From Bacillota bacterium (GTDB lineage Bacteria > Bacillota > Bacilli > Paenibacillales > NBRC-103111), in NCBI GenBank assembly GCA_023388055.1, contig JAEWGW010000002.1:62001-126000 (forward strand): DNA of 64,000 nt. Reading direction: 5' to 3'. The notes beneath the pieces are model-generated. The model worked only from the letters and a program-made list of their open reading frames with translations, searched no databases and was not told where the DNA came from. The translations under genes and the position numbers were made by a program. Below, one piece after another: positions 9,126 through 16,973 of the stretch; position 1 is the first letter of the stretch, and every line of letters begins with the position of its first letter.

Positions 9126-9167
9126 AAAGCCCGAGGAAGCAACCTGCCGGTTACTCCTTCGGGCTTT
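9126..9167. terminator. terminator overlapping the end of ylaN
   Basis: AAAGCCCG (9126-9133) pairs with CGGGCTTT (9160-9167). On the minus strand the stem is followed by TTTTTTTT, giving ylaN a strong terminator. Its 5' arm includes the last ylaN codons, and it may also stop plus-strand transcription from the exchanger gene. Confidence 0.8.
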
Positions 9168-9438
9168 GCGCTTCAAACAGAATGGCCAGATTCCGCTCAA
9201 GCCTGCTCATGATCTGCTTGCCGTCCTCTTCAACCACCAGTCCTGCACGTATGGCAAAATCCACCTGACGGGAAAGCCCGTACATCTGGGTGTCGAGCAC
9301 CTCTTCATAGAGGGGACACTTCCGGGTGGTCAAATTCTCCATTTGTATTTCAATCAGCTTCTCAATGCGCTCCGCATCTTCCTGCAAAAGGTTGAGAGAC
9401 TTCTGCTTGAGATCCCGCATGATTTCCGGCTGCTGCAT
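9151..9438 (-). CDS. ylaN: YlaN family protein
   Basis: A 95-residue helical protein that closely follows the YlaN family pattern: ERIEKLIEIQMENLT, CPLYEEVLDTQMYGLSR and a C-terminal LERNLAILFEA. The B. subtilis protein is 93 residues long. YlaN is important in low-GC Gram-positive bacteria and is linked to iron homeostasis through Fe(II) binding and relief of Fur repression. The start was set at ATG 9438, where GGGGGAG lies about 7 bases upstream. An open frame extends 24 codons further 5', but that part lacks family similarity and has no ribosome binding site. Confidence 0.88.
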   Translation of the reverse strand: MQQPEIMRDLKQKSLNLLQEDAERIEKLIEIQMENLTTRKCPLYEEVLDTQMYGLSRQVDFAIRAGLVVEEDGKQIMSRLERNLAILFEAQSPKE

Positions 9439-9555
9439 TCTAGAACTCCCCCTGCCTCCAAAAAAACATCTCTTATGCTCTATATTATTCGAAAATGAAA
9501 GAATAAACAAGTAAGCCGCTCTTAAGGCCTTTGCAGAAAACAGGATAATAGGAAA

Positions 9556-9580
9556 AAACCTGCCCTCTACAGGCAGGTTT
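9556..9580 (-). terminator. terminator of the HPr-like gene
   Basis: AAACCTGCC and GGCAGGTTT pair around a seven-base loop; read on the minus strand the stem is followed by TTTTTT. It lies about 35 bases after the HPr-like stop codon. Confidence 0.85.
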
Positions 9581-9613
9581 CACTTGCAGCTGTTGGCGGC
9601 CGCTCCTACGAAA

Positions 9614-9862
9614 TTAGTCGTTAACCGCGTTTACGGTCATGTTGTGCTTGGCGAACACTTCAACCATGGCCTTCTTGGCCTCATCGGCATCCGGACCGTG
9701 GACATGCAGATTATATGTACCGCTTGCCAGAAGCGTAGTGAACAATCCGAGGATGCTCTTCACGTCGATATACTTGTTATCGTATTGAAGGACGATGGAA
9801 GACCGGAATTTGTTGGCAGTCTGGGAAATTTCTACAATTGCAGCGTTATTGGCATTAGGCAT
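9614..9862 (-). CDS. HPr/Crh-like protein lacking the active-site histidine
   Basis: An 82-residue protein that aligns with HPr from the first helix onward. ISQTANKF matches LVQTASKY, YIDVKSILGLF matches VNLKSIMGV and keeps the regulatory serine (Ser46 of HPr), and the C-terminal GPDADEAKKAMVEVF matches ASGADENDALNALEE. The N-terminal catalytic loop GIHARPA is absent: by alignment Asn5 sits where His15 would be and the first strand is missing. It therefore cannot carry the PTS phosphoryl group at His15 but could be phosphorylated on the serine, like Crh, to act as a CcpA cofactor. ccpA, ptsI and ptsG lie further along the window. The function is inferred. Confidence 0.75.
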   Translation of the reverse strand: MPNANNAAIVEISQTANKFRSSIVLQYDNKYIDVKSILGLFTTLLASGTYNLHVHGPDADEAKKAMVEVFAKHNMTVNAVND

Positions 9863-9910
9863 TGTAATCCCTCCATAGTTAAGCAGCTTTTTATTTTTGG
9901 GTGAAGCCTA

Positions 9911-10071
9911 GGGTCTGTCTTCAAACCCGCTTGAGGGCATCTTTTACCACCTTTTCGTCCCTTGCTGCGTTACTTTCGCTTGACGTACCCTCGGTACGCC
10001 TTCACAAAAGTGCCTTGCCTGGAACGAAAATTTGCCAAAATCTGCTCCCCTCGGAGTTTGAAGACAGACCC
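9911..10071. repeat. 161-bp imperfect palindromic element with 16-bp terminal inverted repeats
   Basis: The element begins GGGTCTGTCTTCAAAC (9911-9926) and ends with the exact reverse complement GTTTGAAGACAGACCC (10056-10071). The interior continues the symmetry imperfectly, down to a central dyad GTACC-CTC-GGTAC, so the whole element can fold as one long hairpin or cruciform. It lies in the 275-bp gap upstream of the HPr-like gene and downstream of the aminopeptidase. No open frame of note is inside. It resembles a miniature inverted-repeat element, but I see no clear target-site duplication. Confidence 0.8.
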
Positions 10072-10137
10072 TTGAAAAACTTACCTTAATAATACATGTG
10101 AAAAGGGTTACAAGCAAGCTGAACTTTTCAGCTTTCC

Positions 10138-11253
10138 CTACTTCAGATTCTCCGGATTCAAAACCTCCAGCTCCGGCAGAACGAAGCGCCCGTCCTTGCG
10201 GATCAGCACATCGTCAAACCAGATTTCCCCGCCGCCGTATTCCGGACGCTGGATCAGCACCAGATCCCAGTGTACGCTGGATACATTGCCGTTGTTCGCG
10301 GCTTTGTAGGCCTGTCCCGGGGTAAAATGGAGGCTGCCGTCGATCTTCTCATCGAAGAGGGTATCCTTCATCGGATGTTGGATATACGGATTAAAGCCGA
10401 AGCTGAATTCCCCGATATAACGGGCTCCTTCATCCGCATCCAGAACCGCATTGATCCGGTCCGTGTGGTTGGCGGTAGCTTCTACAATTTTACCGTCCTT
10501 GAAAACAAAACGGATGTTTTCATAGGTTACGCCTCCATTGATGGAGGGGGTGTTGTAGCTGATGACACCGTTGATGGAGTTGCGTACGGGAGCGGTATAC
10601 AGCTCTCCGTCCGGGATGTTGCGCCGGCCGCAGCACTTGACCGAGCCGATGTCCTTAATGGAGAAGGAAATATCCGTACCCGGGCCGGTGATACGCACCC
10701 GGTCGGTTTTGTTCATAAGCTCCTGAAGCGGATCCATGGCCTCTGCCATACGGGCGTAATCCAGGTTGCACACATCGAAGTAGAAGTCCTCGAAGGCTTC
10801 GGTGCTGGTTCCTGCCAGCTGGGCCATAGCCGCATTAGGATAACGCAGTATCGCCCAACGGGTATGCTCCACCCGCTGCTCCATATGAACGGGATGACTG
10901 TACAGCCGGCTGTACAGCTTCATCTTGTCCTCGGGCACGTCCGACAGCTCGCTTTGGTTGTCTCCTCCGCGGATGCTAATGTAGCATTGCATCTCCTTCA
11001 TCCGGGCCAGATCCAGCTTGGCCCAGGTGGAGATTTGCTCCTCGGTGCAGCCTTTCAAGATGCTGGCGAGCACAGCGGCATCACGCAGCTCCACATACGG
11101 CATACCGCCCCTTTTGTAGACCTCTTCCACCAGGCACCGGACAATTTCCTTCTCGGAGCCCAACATATCGATAAGGACCTTATCCCCCGGCTGTACATCC
11201 AGGGAGTATTGAATCAGGTTTTTTGCTAGGGTTTGAAGTCTGGGATCGCGCAT
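10138..11253 (-). CDS. M29 family metallo-aminopeptidase
   Basis: A 371-residue aminopeptidase of the M29 (thermophilic aminopeptidase T/AmpS) family. Typical elements are AKNLIQYSLDVQPGDKVLID near the N-terminus, NIPDGELYTAPVRNSINGVI (the conserved glutamate metal ligand region), YIGEFSFGFNP and SSVHWDLVLI followed by an acidic/aromatic end. It is cytoplasmic and would remove N-terminal residues from peptides using two metal ions. The start is ATG 11253, with a perfect AAAGGAG at 5 bases; an in-frame ATG five codons earlier overlaps that ribosome binding site. The family's Bacillus members are about 410 residues long, so this is a shorter subgroup. Confidence 0.88.
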   Translation of the reverse strand: MRDPRLQTLAKNLIQYSLDVQPGDKVLIDMLGSEKEIVRCLVEEVYKRGGMPYVELRDAAVLASILKGCTEEQISTWAKLDLARMKEMQCYISIRGGDNQSELSDVPEDKMKLYSRLYSHPVHMEQRVEHTRWAILRYPNAAMAQLAGTSTEAFEDFYFDVCNLDYARMAEAMDPLQELMNKTDRVRITGPGTDISFSIKDIGSVKCCGRRNIPDGELYTAPVRNSINGVISYNTPSINGGVTYENIRFVFKDGKIVEATANHTDRINAVLDADEGARYIGEFSFGFNPYIQHPMKDTLFDEKIDGSLHFTPGQAYKAANNGNVSSVHWDLVLIQRPEYGGGEIWFDDVLIRKDGRFVLPELEVLNPENLK

Positions 11254-11311
11254 AGTGTCTCCTTTCACATGACGAGCCGCTTCCCGCTGATTTTGCGAAA
11301 AGCGGCACCGG

Positions 11312-12046
11312 TTATTTGACCGGTTTGCCGGTCAGCTTGTTCTTGAACACCGTGCCGAGAGCCAGCAGCAGCACAAAGATAGCGCCCAATATGGCCAATC
11401 TGCCTTTGTATTCGCTGAAGTGGAGCAGATCATGGCCAATGAGGGATTCCAAGAGAACAATGGGCAGCTTTCCGATAACGGTAGCCAGAATGTAGTCCCG
11501 CGCCTTAATCTTGACCACCCCTGCCCCCAGGCTTACAGCAGTTGAGGGAATAACCGGAATGAACCGGCCCAGCAGGACATAAAAAAAGCCGTTCTCCTCC
11601 ATCCGTTTGTTGAACACGCGGACGGCATTGTAACGCGACAGGATTTTCTCAGCCCTGGCTCTGCCTGCCGAACGGGCGAAGGCAAAGGCTGTAATGGCTC
11701 CGAGTACTGCCATCAGATAGTTGACGGCAATCCCCCAGCCCAACCCCAATACAAGCACATTCGCTCCGGCTACCAGGACAAACGGAATAAACGGCACCAT
11801 AACCTGAACATAAACAATGGCCATTCCCAGTATGACGGAAAAGGCTCCGAAAGAACGCAAATAGTCCGAAAGCTCCTGCACATTCATACGGGTAAGATGT
11901 TTGCCGGTATCGGTAAACAGAATAAATGCCACCGCCGCCGCTATTAAACAGACCGGGAGGAGAATCCGCCCCGCCTTTTGCCAGCTTTTAACCAAAAAAT
12001 TAACCCCCTGTCCAATTCCCTCCCCTATTGTACCATGTTTGCACAT
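11312..12046 (-). CDS. TVP38/TMEM64 (VTT-domain) family membrane protein
   Basis: A 244-residue membrane protein with an N-terminal TM (ILLPVCLIAAAVAFILF) and a VTT/SNARE-associated core. The core carries PFIPFVLVAGANVLVLG, the FARSAGRARAEK motif and GRFIPVIPSTAVSLGAGVVKI. The family includes lipid scramblase-like and DedA-related proteins; its substrate in Firmicutes is unsettled. The start is uncertain. ATG 12046 lies 12 bases after the lipoprotein stop, with AAGGCG 8 bases upstream. A TTG at 11995 has a better AGGGGG tract, and a promoter-like TTTACA-16-TACAAT (12054-12027) would fall inside the longer form. It is probably cotranscribed with the lipoprotein gene. Confidence 0.8.
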   Translation of the reverse strand: MCKHGTIGEGIGQGVNFLVKSWQKAGRILLPVCLIAAAVAFILFTDTGKHLTRMNVQELSDYLRSFGAFSVILGMAIVYVQVMVPFIPFVLVAGANVLVLGLGWGIAVNYLMAVLGAITAFAFARSAGRARAEKILSRYNAVRVFNKRMEENGFFYVLLGRFIPVIPSTAVSLGAGVVKIKARDYILATVIGKLPIVLLESLIGHDLLHFSEYKGRLAILGAIFVLLLALGTVFKNKLTGKPVK

Positions 12047-12058
12047 GATGTAAACGCC

Positions 12059-12709
12059 TTAAAAATCGTATATTGTTCGAACGGTTTCCCCACGGGTTCC
12101 GCCTTCTTCCCCATAAACCATCCGGCTCTCCATAATGAGCCGCTCCGGCTTCCCCGTAGCCAGGTTCAGACGGACGGTGCAGATCCCCTCCGCCGTCAAG
12201 GAGCTGGCCGCCGCCTCTAAGGCACCTAGCTCCTTCTCTGCTGAGGCACGGGCCTGTTGGTCTGCCAGCAGCTCTGTTGCCCGCCGCAGGTCCGATAGCC
12301 GCTGCTCCATGGCTTCCTTCACGGCACGGCTCCAGCTTTCCTGCTCCAAGGACACCACCAGCGTAGTCGCCTGCAGCTGGGCCGTAGGCCGCTGGATCTC
12401 AACGGAGCGGTCCATCAGCTGCACCAGCTTGACCGCTTCCCGGTAGTCTGCAGACCAGAGCCCCCAAGTGGAAGAGAGCAGCTCCGGCTGAACGGCAGGC
12501 AGGACGATACCGTCCGTAACAATTTCCGCCTCAGACGATTTCACCGTGAGCCTCCCCTTGTCCAGCTCGGACAAAGCCCTGACGAGAAGACTCTCCCCCC
12601 TGTCCGAATCACCGGCCATCTGCGGACCTTCCGCCCCGCTGCAGCCTCCGGCGAGCCACATGCCCGCTCCAATGACCGCTGCCGCTATTGCCGGCTTCAT
12701 CCTGCGCAT
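12059..12709 (-). CDS. predicted lipoprotein of unknown function
   Basis: A 216-residue secreted protein. The N-terminus MRRMKPAIAAAVIGAGMWLAGGC is a lipoprotein signal peptide with lipobox LAGGC, so Cys23 would be lipidated and the mature protein anchored on the outer face of the membrane. The rest is charged, with a helical stretch of roughly 50 residues around LEQESWSRAVKEAMEQRLSD and LLADQQARASAEKEL, which may be a coiled coil, and a beta-type C-terminus (GICTVRLNLATGKPERLIME). I do not recognise a family. GAAGGAGGG precedes the ATG. It sits immediately upstream of the TVP38-family gene. Confidence 0.75.
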   Translation of the reverse strand: MRRMKPAIAAAVIGAGMWLAGGCSGAEGPQMAGDSDRGESLLVRALSELDKGRLTVKSSEAEIVTDGIVLPAVQPELLSSTWGLWSADYREAVKLVQLMDRSVEIQRPTAQLQATTLVVSLEQESWSRAVKEAMEQRLSDLRRATELLADQQARASAEKELGALEAAASSLTAEGICTVRLNLATGKPERLIMESRMVYGEEGGTRGETVRTIYDF

Positions 12710-12808
12710 AAACAGCCCTCCTTCGAACCATTGATTCCAAACCAGCCACCCTACAGATAAGTTAGTTTATCCCAAGCCGGGTTTGTTTACGCGTCTGCCA
12801 AAGGCAAA

Positions 12809-12828
12809 AAACCACCCGAAGGTGGTTT
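12809..12828 (-). terminator. terminator of the diguanylate cyclase gene
   Basis: AAACCACC/GGTGGTTT stem with a four-base loop, followed on the minus strand by a T run (GGTTTTTTG), 24 bases after the stop codon. Confidence 0.85.
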
Positions 12829-12851
12829 CTGTTTTCTTCTTATTCCGGGAT

Positions 12852-14807
12852 TTACCCGATCATGATCCGGTTGCGCCCCACATGCTTGGCCTTGTACAAT
12901 GCCATATCCGAACGGTAGAACAGGCTCTCCACGCTGATTTTGTCATCCTTCCAGTGCCACTCGGACACTCCGCAGGACACCGTCACGGAAGGGCGGGTAT
13001 CCTTCTCCACACGGAAGCGGATGCGTTCGGCAATCTTGAGGGACTGCTCCGTCATCACCTGCGGCAGATAAATGGCCAGCTCCTCGCCGCCCCACCGTGC
13101 CGCTATGTCCGTGTCCCGGATGCAGGAACGGATAATTTTGCTTACCTGGATCAGGATTTCGTCGCCGACCTGATGCCCGTATGTATCGTTGACCTGCTTG
13201 AAATAGTCGATGTCCACCACAATCAGGGAGCCGCAGATATCCTTCTTCTGATGGTTGCCCACCTGCTCATCCAGGAAATTGCGGGCATATAACCCTGTCA
13301 GGTTGTCAGTGATGACCATCCGCCGCACCTCTGCATGCAGGGAGGCGTTGGTGAGGGCCAGGCCGATGTGTCCGGCCAAAACCTGCAGCAGCTTGTAATT
13401 ATCGTAGGAAAAGAATCCGGGCTGCTGATGGGCCACCAGAATGGCCCCTTTGGCCTCGTCATGAACAATCAGCGGAGCGACAATCAGGGAACGGGCACCG
13501 GTAAGCTGCATCAGCCGGGAAACAGGGGCTTGCGGCTTAGCCCAATAGTCGGAGATGATCACCGGCTCCTTGGATTTGCAGACCATCCCGGCGAAGCCTG
13601 AGTTTTCATCGAAGGTTTCATGCAGAATGGCCGGAACATTGGCCGCATGAACCGCAAATTTGCCGGTCTCCTGGTCAAGCTGAAGGATACAGCAGTAATC
13701 CGCCTTGAATATCTGCATCAGCTCGGCCGAGGCGAAGTTGAAGATATCATGCATTTTGAGACTCTGGTTCAGCTGCTTGGTCAGCTCATTGATCAGCCGC
13801 AGCTCATTCACCAGAAGATTGGACTGCTCATACAGCTTGGCATTCTCGAAGGCAGATCCGGCGGCGCTGGAGAGCACCTTCATGATCTGGGCATCCGACG
13901 GGCCAAAATTGCCCTTGTGGGAATGCAGATGCATCACCCCGTAAATCCCCTGCTTCCCGCTGATGGGAACGGCCATCTGGAATTCACCGGGATGCAAACA
14001 TTCGTCGATGACGATCTTGCCCTCCATAAACGCTCTGGTACAGACATGCTCGTCCATCCCTGTAAAATTCAGGACCTTCACCGGCAGTCCTGAACGGGGC
14101 TGATCCTGGGTCATGAGCAGGTCGATCCGCGCTTCCGGGTACAGTTCATTAATCCGGCGGATGATGCCTCCAAGCACCTCATCCGTATCAATTTTGGAAT
14201 AGAGGTCCAGGGCCATCTGGAAGAGGATATCCTTCTTGTAGGCCTCCCGCTCCTCTATAAGCCGCTCATCCCGTAAAAAAGAGCCTGCGGTTTTCTCAAT
14301 ATGTACGTAGAGCCAGCCGGGAAAGCCCAATGCAAGCCTCATCAAATGATCCAAGCTTGCAGGATATCCCTCCCGCATGACCATTCCCAACACCAGAGCG
14401 GGGTTGCCGCGGCAGTCATGAAGCACAACCTGCGCAATGCGCTCCCCGGACAGCTGGATCAGGACATTCCCGGGCTTTTCCCGGCCAAGCTCCAGCAAAC
14501 CCTCCCGCAGCTCCTCTGCCGGGCAGCCAAACAGATCAGCCTCCCGGAATTCAAGCCAGCTGCCCGAGGCATCCCGGATAAACCAGCCCTTGGCTTCCGC
14601 ATGCATAACCGGTTCAACCTGCTTAGCCCAATCGGCAAAGGCGGCTTTGGCCAGAGCAATCCATTGTATATCGTTGCCAAACGATGCAGCCGAAGCATCA
14701 CAGTAATCAGGAATCAGCTGCAAACTGCCCGGGGCGGCATCGGCTGCTCCATTCTCCCGTAACCTCTCTTCGGATGCCGGCTCCCGGCGTATGCTCTGGC
14801 TTTCCAT
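12852..14807 (-). CDS. dgcP: GAF-GAF-GGDEF diguanylate cyclase
   Basis: A 651-residue cytoplasmic signalling protein. Residues 1-190 form an N-terminal region with no clear family. Two GAF-like domains follow (about 200-340, LFQMALDLYSKIDTDEVLG; and about 350-490, LNQSLKMHDIFNFASAELMQ). The C-terminal 155 residues are a GGDEF domain starting VITDNLTGLYARNF, with active site WGGEEL. An inhibitory I-site RDTD lies five residues before the GGEE, as in product-inhibited cyclases. It should make c-di-GMP from GTP. No membrane segment is seen. The position next to rpsD and tyrS and the domain order resemble B. subtilis DgcP (YtrP), so the symbol is a synteny-supported suggestion. Confidence 0.85.
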   Translation of the reverse strand: MESQSIRREPASEERLRENGAADAAPGSLQLIPDYCDASAASFGNDIQWIALAKAAFADWAKQVEPVMHAEAKGWFIRDASGSWLEFREADLFGCPAEELREGLLELGREKPGNVLIQLSGERIAQVVLHDCRGNPALVLGMVMREGYPASLDHLMRLALGFPGWLYVHIEKTAGSFLRDERLIEEREAYKKDILFQMALDLYSKIDTDEVLGGIIRRINELYPEARIDLLMTQDQPRSGLPVKVLNFTGMDEHVCTRAFMEGKIVIDECLHPGEFQMAVPISGKQGIYGVMHLHSHKGNFGPSDAQIMKVLSSAAGSAFENAKLYEQSNLLVNELRLINELTKQLNQSLKMHDIFNFASAELMQIFKADYCCILQLDQETGKFAVHAANVPAILHETFDENSGFAGMVCKSKEPVIISDYWAKPQAPVSRLMQLTGARSLIVAPLIVHDEAKGAILVAHQQPGFFSYDNYKLLQVLAGHIGLALTNASLHAEVRRMVITDNLTGLYARNFLDEQVGNHQKKDICGSLIVVDIDYFKQVNDTYGHQVGDEILIQVSKIIRSCIRDTDIAARWGGEELAIYLPQVMTEQSLKIAERIRFRVEKDTRPSVTVSCGVSEWHWKDDKISVESLFYRSDMALYKAKHVGRNRIMIG

Positions 14808-14948
14808 TACGAATCCCTCTTCTTTAATACCCGATAGGCACCCTCATGGGACTGAAGTGCCTCTCCGAATTTTTCAGTTAGTTCTATGATACTATTTTTT
14901 TAACCAAGATGCACCTAAGCATGAAATAAAAAATGGAGATTCTTCCGC

Positions 14949-14976
14949 TTGACTTTTTATCCCCATTTCTTATAAT
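14949..14976 (+). promoter_or_regulatory. sigma-A promoter of rpsD
   Basis: TTGACT (14949-14954) and TATAAT (14971-14976) with a 16-base spacer, 205 bases before the rpsD start. Confidence 0.75.
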
Positions 14977-14982
14977 ATAGTT

Positions 14983-15180
14983 TGTTGAGTTCACGCGGAA
15001 TTTTTCCGCCGGTGGAATGACAAGTGTCACCCTTACTGATTTTGTTGCTGATGGGACAGCGGCTGAACTTTCCTTTCAGATAGGCCCCCTTAGGGACAGG
15101 CCTTTTAAACAAAGTCAGGCACTTTACGTTCACCATGGATCACTCCAACAAATTGAAAATTAAAAGGAGTTCGTTGATAC
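14983..15180 (+). promoter_or_regulatory. long rpsD 5' leader, probable S4 autoregulatory leader
   Basis: About 200 transcribed but untranslated bases separate the rpsD promoter from its start. In B. subtilis, S4 binds a structured leader of its own mRNA to repress rpsD. Short complementary segments (for example GGCCCCC...AGGGACAGGCC around 15085-15105) suggest folding, and AAAAGGAG precedes the ATG. I cannot verify the conserved S4 binding fold by eye, so the regulatory role is inferred from family knowledge and leader length. Confidence 0.45.
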
Positions 15181-15783
15181 ATGGCACGTTACACAGGTCC
15201 TAAATTTAAGTTGAGCCGCCGTCTGGGCATTTCACTGTCCGGCACAGGCAAAGAATTGGCAAAGCGCCCGTTCCCTCCCGGGGTACACGGCCCTGGCCAA
15301 AAGAAAAAATTGAGCGGCTACGGCGTTCAATTGCAAGAAAAGCAAAAGCTGCGTCAAATGTACGGCTTGAACGAAAAGCAATTCCGCAACCTGTTTAACA
15401 AGTCCGCCAAGCTCAAGGGTATCCACGGCGAAAACTTCATGTTCATGCTGGAAAGCCGTCTGGACAACCTGGTTTACCGCATGGGCCTGTCCAACAGCCG
15501 TGCAGGCGCCCGTCAATTGGTCGCTCATGGTCATATTACCGTAAACGGCAAGAAGGTTAACATCCCTTCCTACCTGGTTCAAACAGGCGACGTGATCGGT
15601 CTGCGCGAAAAAAGCCGCAACCTGAATGTCATCAAGGAAGCTCTTGGCGGCCGCGCTCACATTCCGACCTATGTGGAATTCAATGAATCCGCTATGGAAG
15701 GCCGTTTCGTCCGTTATCCGGAACGCGCTGAGCTGTCCCAAGACATCGACGAAAAGCAAATCGTCGAGTTCTACAGCCGTTAA
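15181..15783 (+). CDS. rpsD: 30S ribosomal protein S4
   Basis: A 200-residue S4 protein, full length for the Firmicute type that lacks the N-terminal zinc-finger cysteines. It begins MARYTGPKFKLSRRLG and continues RPFPPGVHGPGQ. The S4 RNA-binding domain covers about residues 92-155 (ESRLDNLVYRMGLSNSRAGAR, then HGHITVNGKKVNIPSYLV). S4 is a primary 16S rRNA-binding protein that nucleates 30S assembly and contributes to decoding fidelity. It stands alone, as in Bacillus, with its own promoter, long leader and terminator. Confidence 0.97.
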   Translation: MARYTGPKFKLSRRLGISLSGTGKELAKRPFPPGVHGPGQKKKLSGYGVQLQEKQKLRQMYGLNEKQFRNLFNKSAKLKGIHGENFMFMLESRLDNLVYRMGLSNSRAGARQLVAHGHITVNGKKVNIPSYLVQTGDVIGLREKSRNLNVIKEALGGRAHIPTYVEFNESAMEGRFVRYPERAELSQDIDEKQIVEFYSR

Positions 15784-15815
15784 TTCCAGGGTTTGCGCCC
15801 GCGGCGCAAGATTAC

Positions 15816-15850
15816 AAAAAAAGCGAGGCTCTCCGGAGCTTCGCTTTTTT
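15816..15850 (+). terminator. terminator of rpsD
   Basis: AAGCGAGGCTC and GAGCTTCGCTT form the stem, followed by TTTTTT, 33 bases after the rpsD stop. The preceding A run makes it usable from the opposite strand too. Confidence 0.88.
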
Positions 15851-15898
15851 GCTGCCTGCTGTTTACTTGGGGTATCCCTTGCCGGTATGGTAAGCCGA

Positions 15899-16624
15899 CT
15901 ACTGCCTGTAGCGATTTTCCGTGGGGTAAAGAACCGCGTGGGGCGGTGTCCATTTGGGCGGGCCGTACTTTCTCAGATAGGACAGCTTATTCAGATAGCC
16001 GCTCATGTCCACCTCCTGGGAGAAACGCTGGAACAGCTCCCAGCAGGCGTACACATCGTTCATGGCCCGGTGGGCGCCCTCCAGGGTAATGGCGTATTGG
16101 TTGCAGGTCTCCTGGAGCGTGTAGGGATAGAACAGCAAATCCCTGCTGATGGTCAGGGTATCCACGAAGGCATTATCGAAGCTCCGTTTGGCTAACCGCA
16201 TCAGGGTGTGGTGGAGAAAAGCCAGATCAAATGCCGCATTATGGGCCACCAATATGCTGTCCTTCACCATCCGGTTTAAGATCCGGAAGGCCGTATCCTC
16301 ATCCATGCCGTCCACCAGATCGGCATCCGTGATTCCGGTGATCTCGGTTATTTTGGGCGGCAGCTTCCCGTCGTAACGGACCAAGGTGGAAAATTCGCTG
16401 ACCACCTTGCCGCCTTTGCAGCGGATGGCCGCAATTTCAATTACCCGGTCCTTCTCCGCATCCAGCCCCGACGTCTCAAAATCAAAAACCGTAATGTAAG
16501 AATCCTTCATTTCATTCCCCGTATCCTTCATGTATTTGTAAGAATGAGAACCATAATCATCCATTCGCCATTCCTGTTGGAAAATCCTTCTTCCAAAACG
16601 AAGTTGCGGCCCGGGCTTGACCAT
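15899..16624 (-). CDS. DEDDh 3'-5' exonuclease (PolC/DnaQ-like)
   Basis: A 241-residue exonuclease of the DnaQ/RNase T fold. Motif I is FDFETSGLD, motif II lies around AHNAAFDLAFL, and motif III is HRAMNDVYA, giving the DEDDh acidic set with the catalytic histidine. It should use two metal ions to degrade DNA or RNA from the 3' end; whether it proofreads, repairs or processes RNA is open. The ATG at 16624 has GGAG 8 bases upstream, but it gives a 38-residue N-terminal extension before the conserved ITVFDFE strand; a start at ATG 16510 is possible. The C-terminal 40 residues are Tyr/Pro-rich. Confidence 0.85.
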   Translation of the reverse strand: MVKPGPQLRFGRRIFQQEWRMDDYGSHSYKYMKDTGNEMKDSYITVFDFETSGLDAEKDRVIEIAAIRCKGGKVVSEFSTLVRYDGKLPPKITEITGITDADLVDGMDEDTAFRILNRMVKDSILVAHNAAFDLAFLHHTLMRLAKRSFDNAFVDTLTISRDLLFYPYTLQETCNQYAITLEGAHRAMNDVYACWELFQRFSQEVDMSGYLNKLSYLRKYGPPKWTPPHAVLYPTENRYRQ

Positions 16625-16714
16625 TTAAACTCCGCTGGAGGTTTTATACGAAACTGCGGCGTCTGTCCCGACGTTTCGTTTCCGGCGCTGGTCGCCGGTA
16701 GAGTATGGATTTTT

Positions 16715-16898
16715 TAACGAATCTCAGCCACGCTATTTCGCTTATATGGCCTCTCTTCCGGTTGTAACGAATCTGAGGCGCCTTATTCCAGCTCAAAGAC
16801 ATTGAAAAGAACTTGAACGTATGCAATAGCGTGGCTCAGATTCGTTACGTTGGCAAACAGCCGCTTTTTCGCCAAATAAGCGCTGTGAGATTCGTTAG
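16715..16898. repeat. four-copy intergenic repeat, core TAACGAATCT, two direct and two inverted
   Basis: The 349-bp gap between the exonuclease and the MetE-like gene holds four related 25-28-bp copies: 16715-16743 (TAACGAATCTCAGCCACGCT...), 16765-16789 (TAACGAATCTGAGGCGCCTT...), and, in reverse orientation, 16823-16847 and 16871-16898. Copies 1 and 3 are nearly exact reverse complements over 25 bp, and copy 4 shares the ATTTGGC/TTATTTGGC-type end. The set can fold into a large stem. The preceding 16645-16700 stretch has short GC-rich dyads but no gene. No protein-coding potential was seen. Confidence 0.75.
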
Positions 16899-16920
16899 AA
16901 TCGCCCACGGCCACGCGCAT

Positions 16921-16968
16921 AAAAAAAGCCGCCGTACAGGGATGCCATCCATCCCCGCCCAGCGGCTT
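16921..16968 (-). terminator. terminator of the MetE-like gene
   Basis: Read on the minus strand, AAGCCGC and GCGGCTT close a stem over a GC-rich loop, followed by TTTTTTT, directly after the stop codon at 16974. Confidence 0.8.
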
Positions 16969-16973
16969 ATTTC

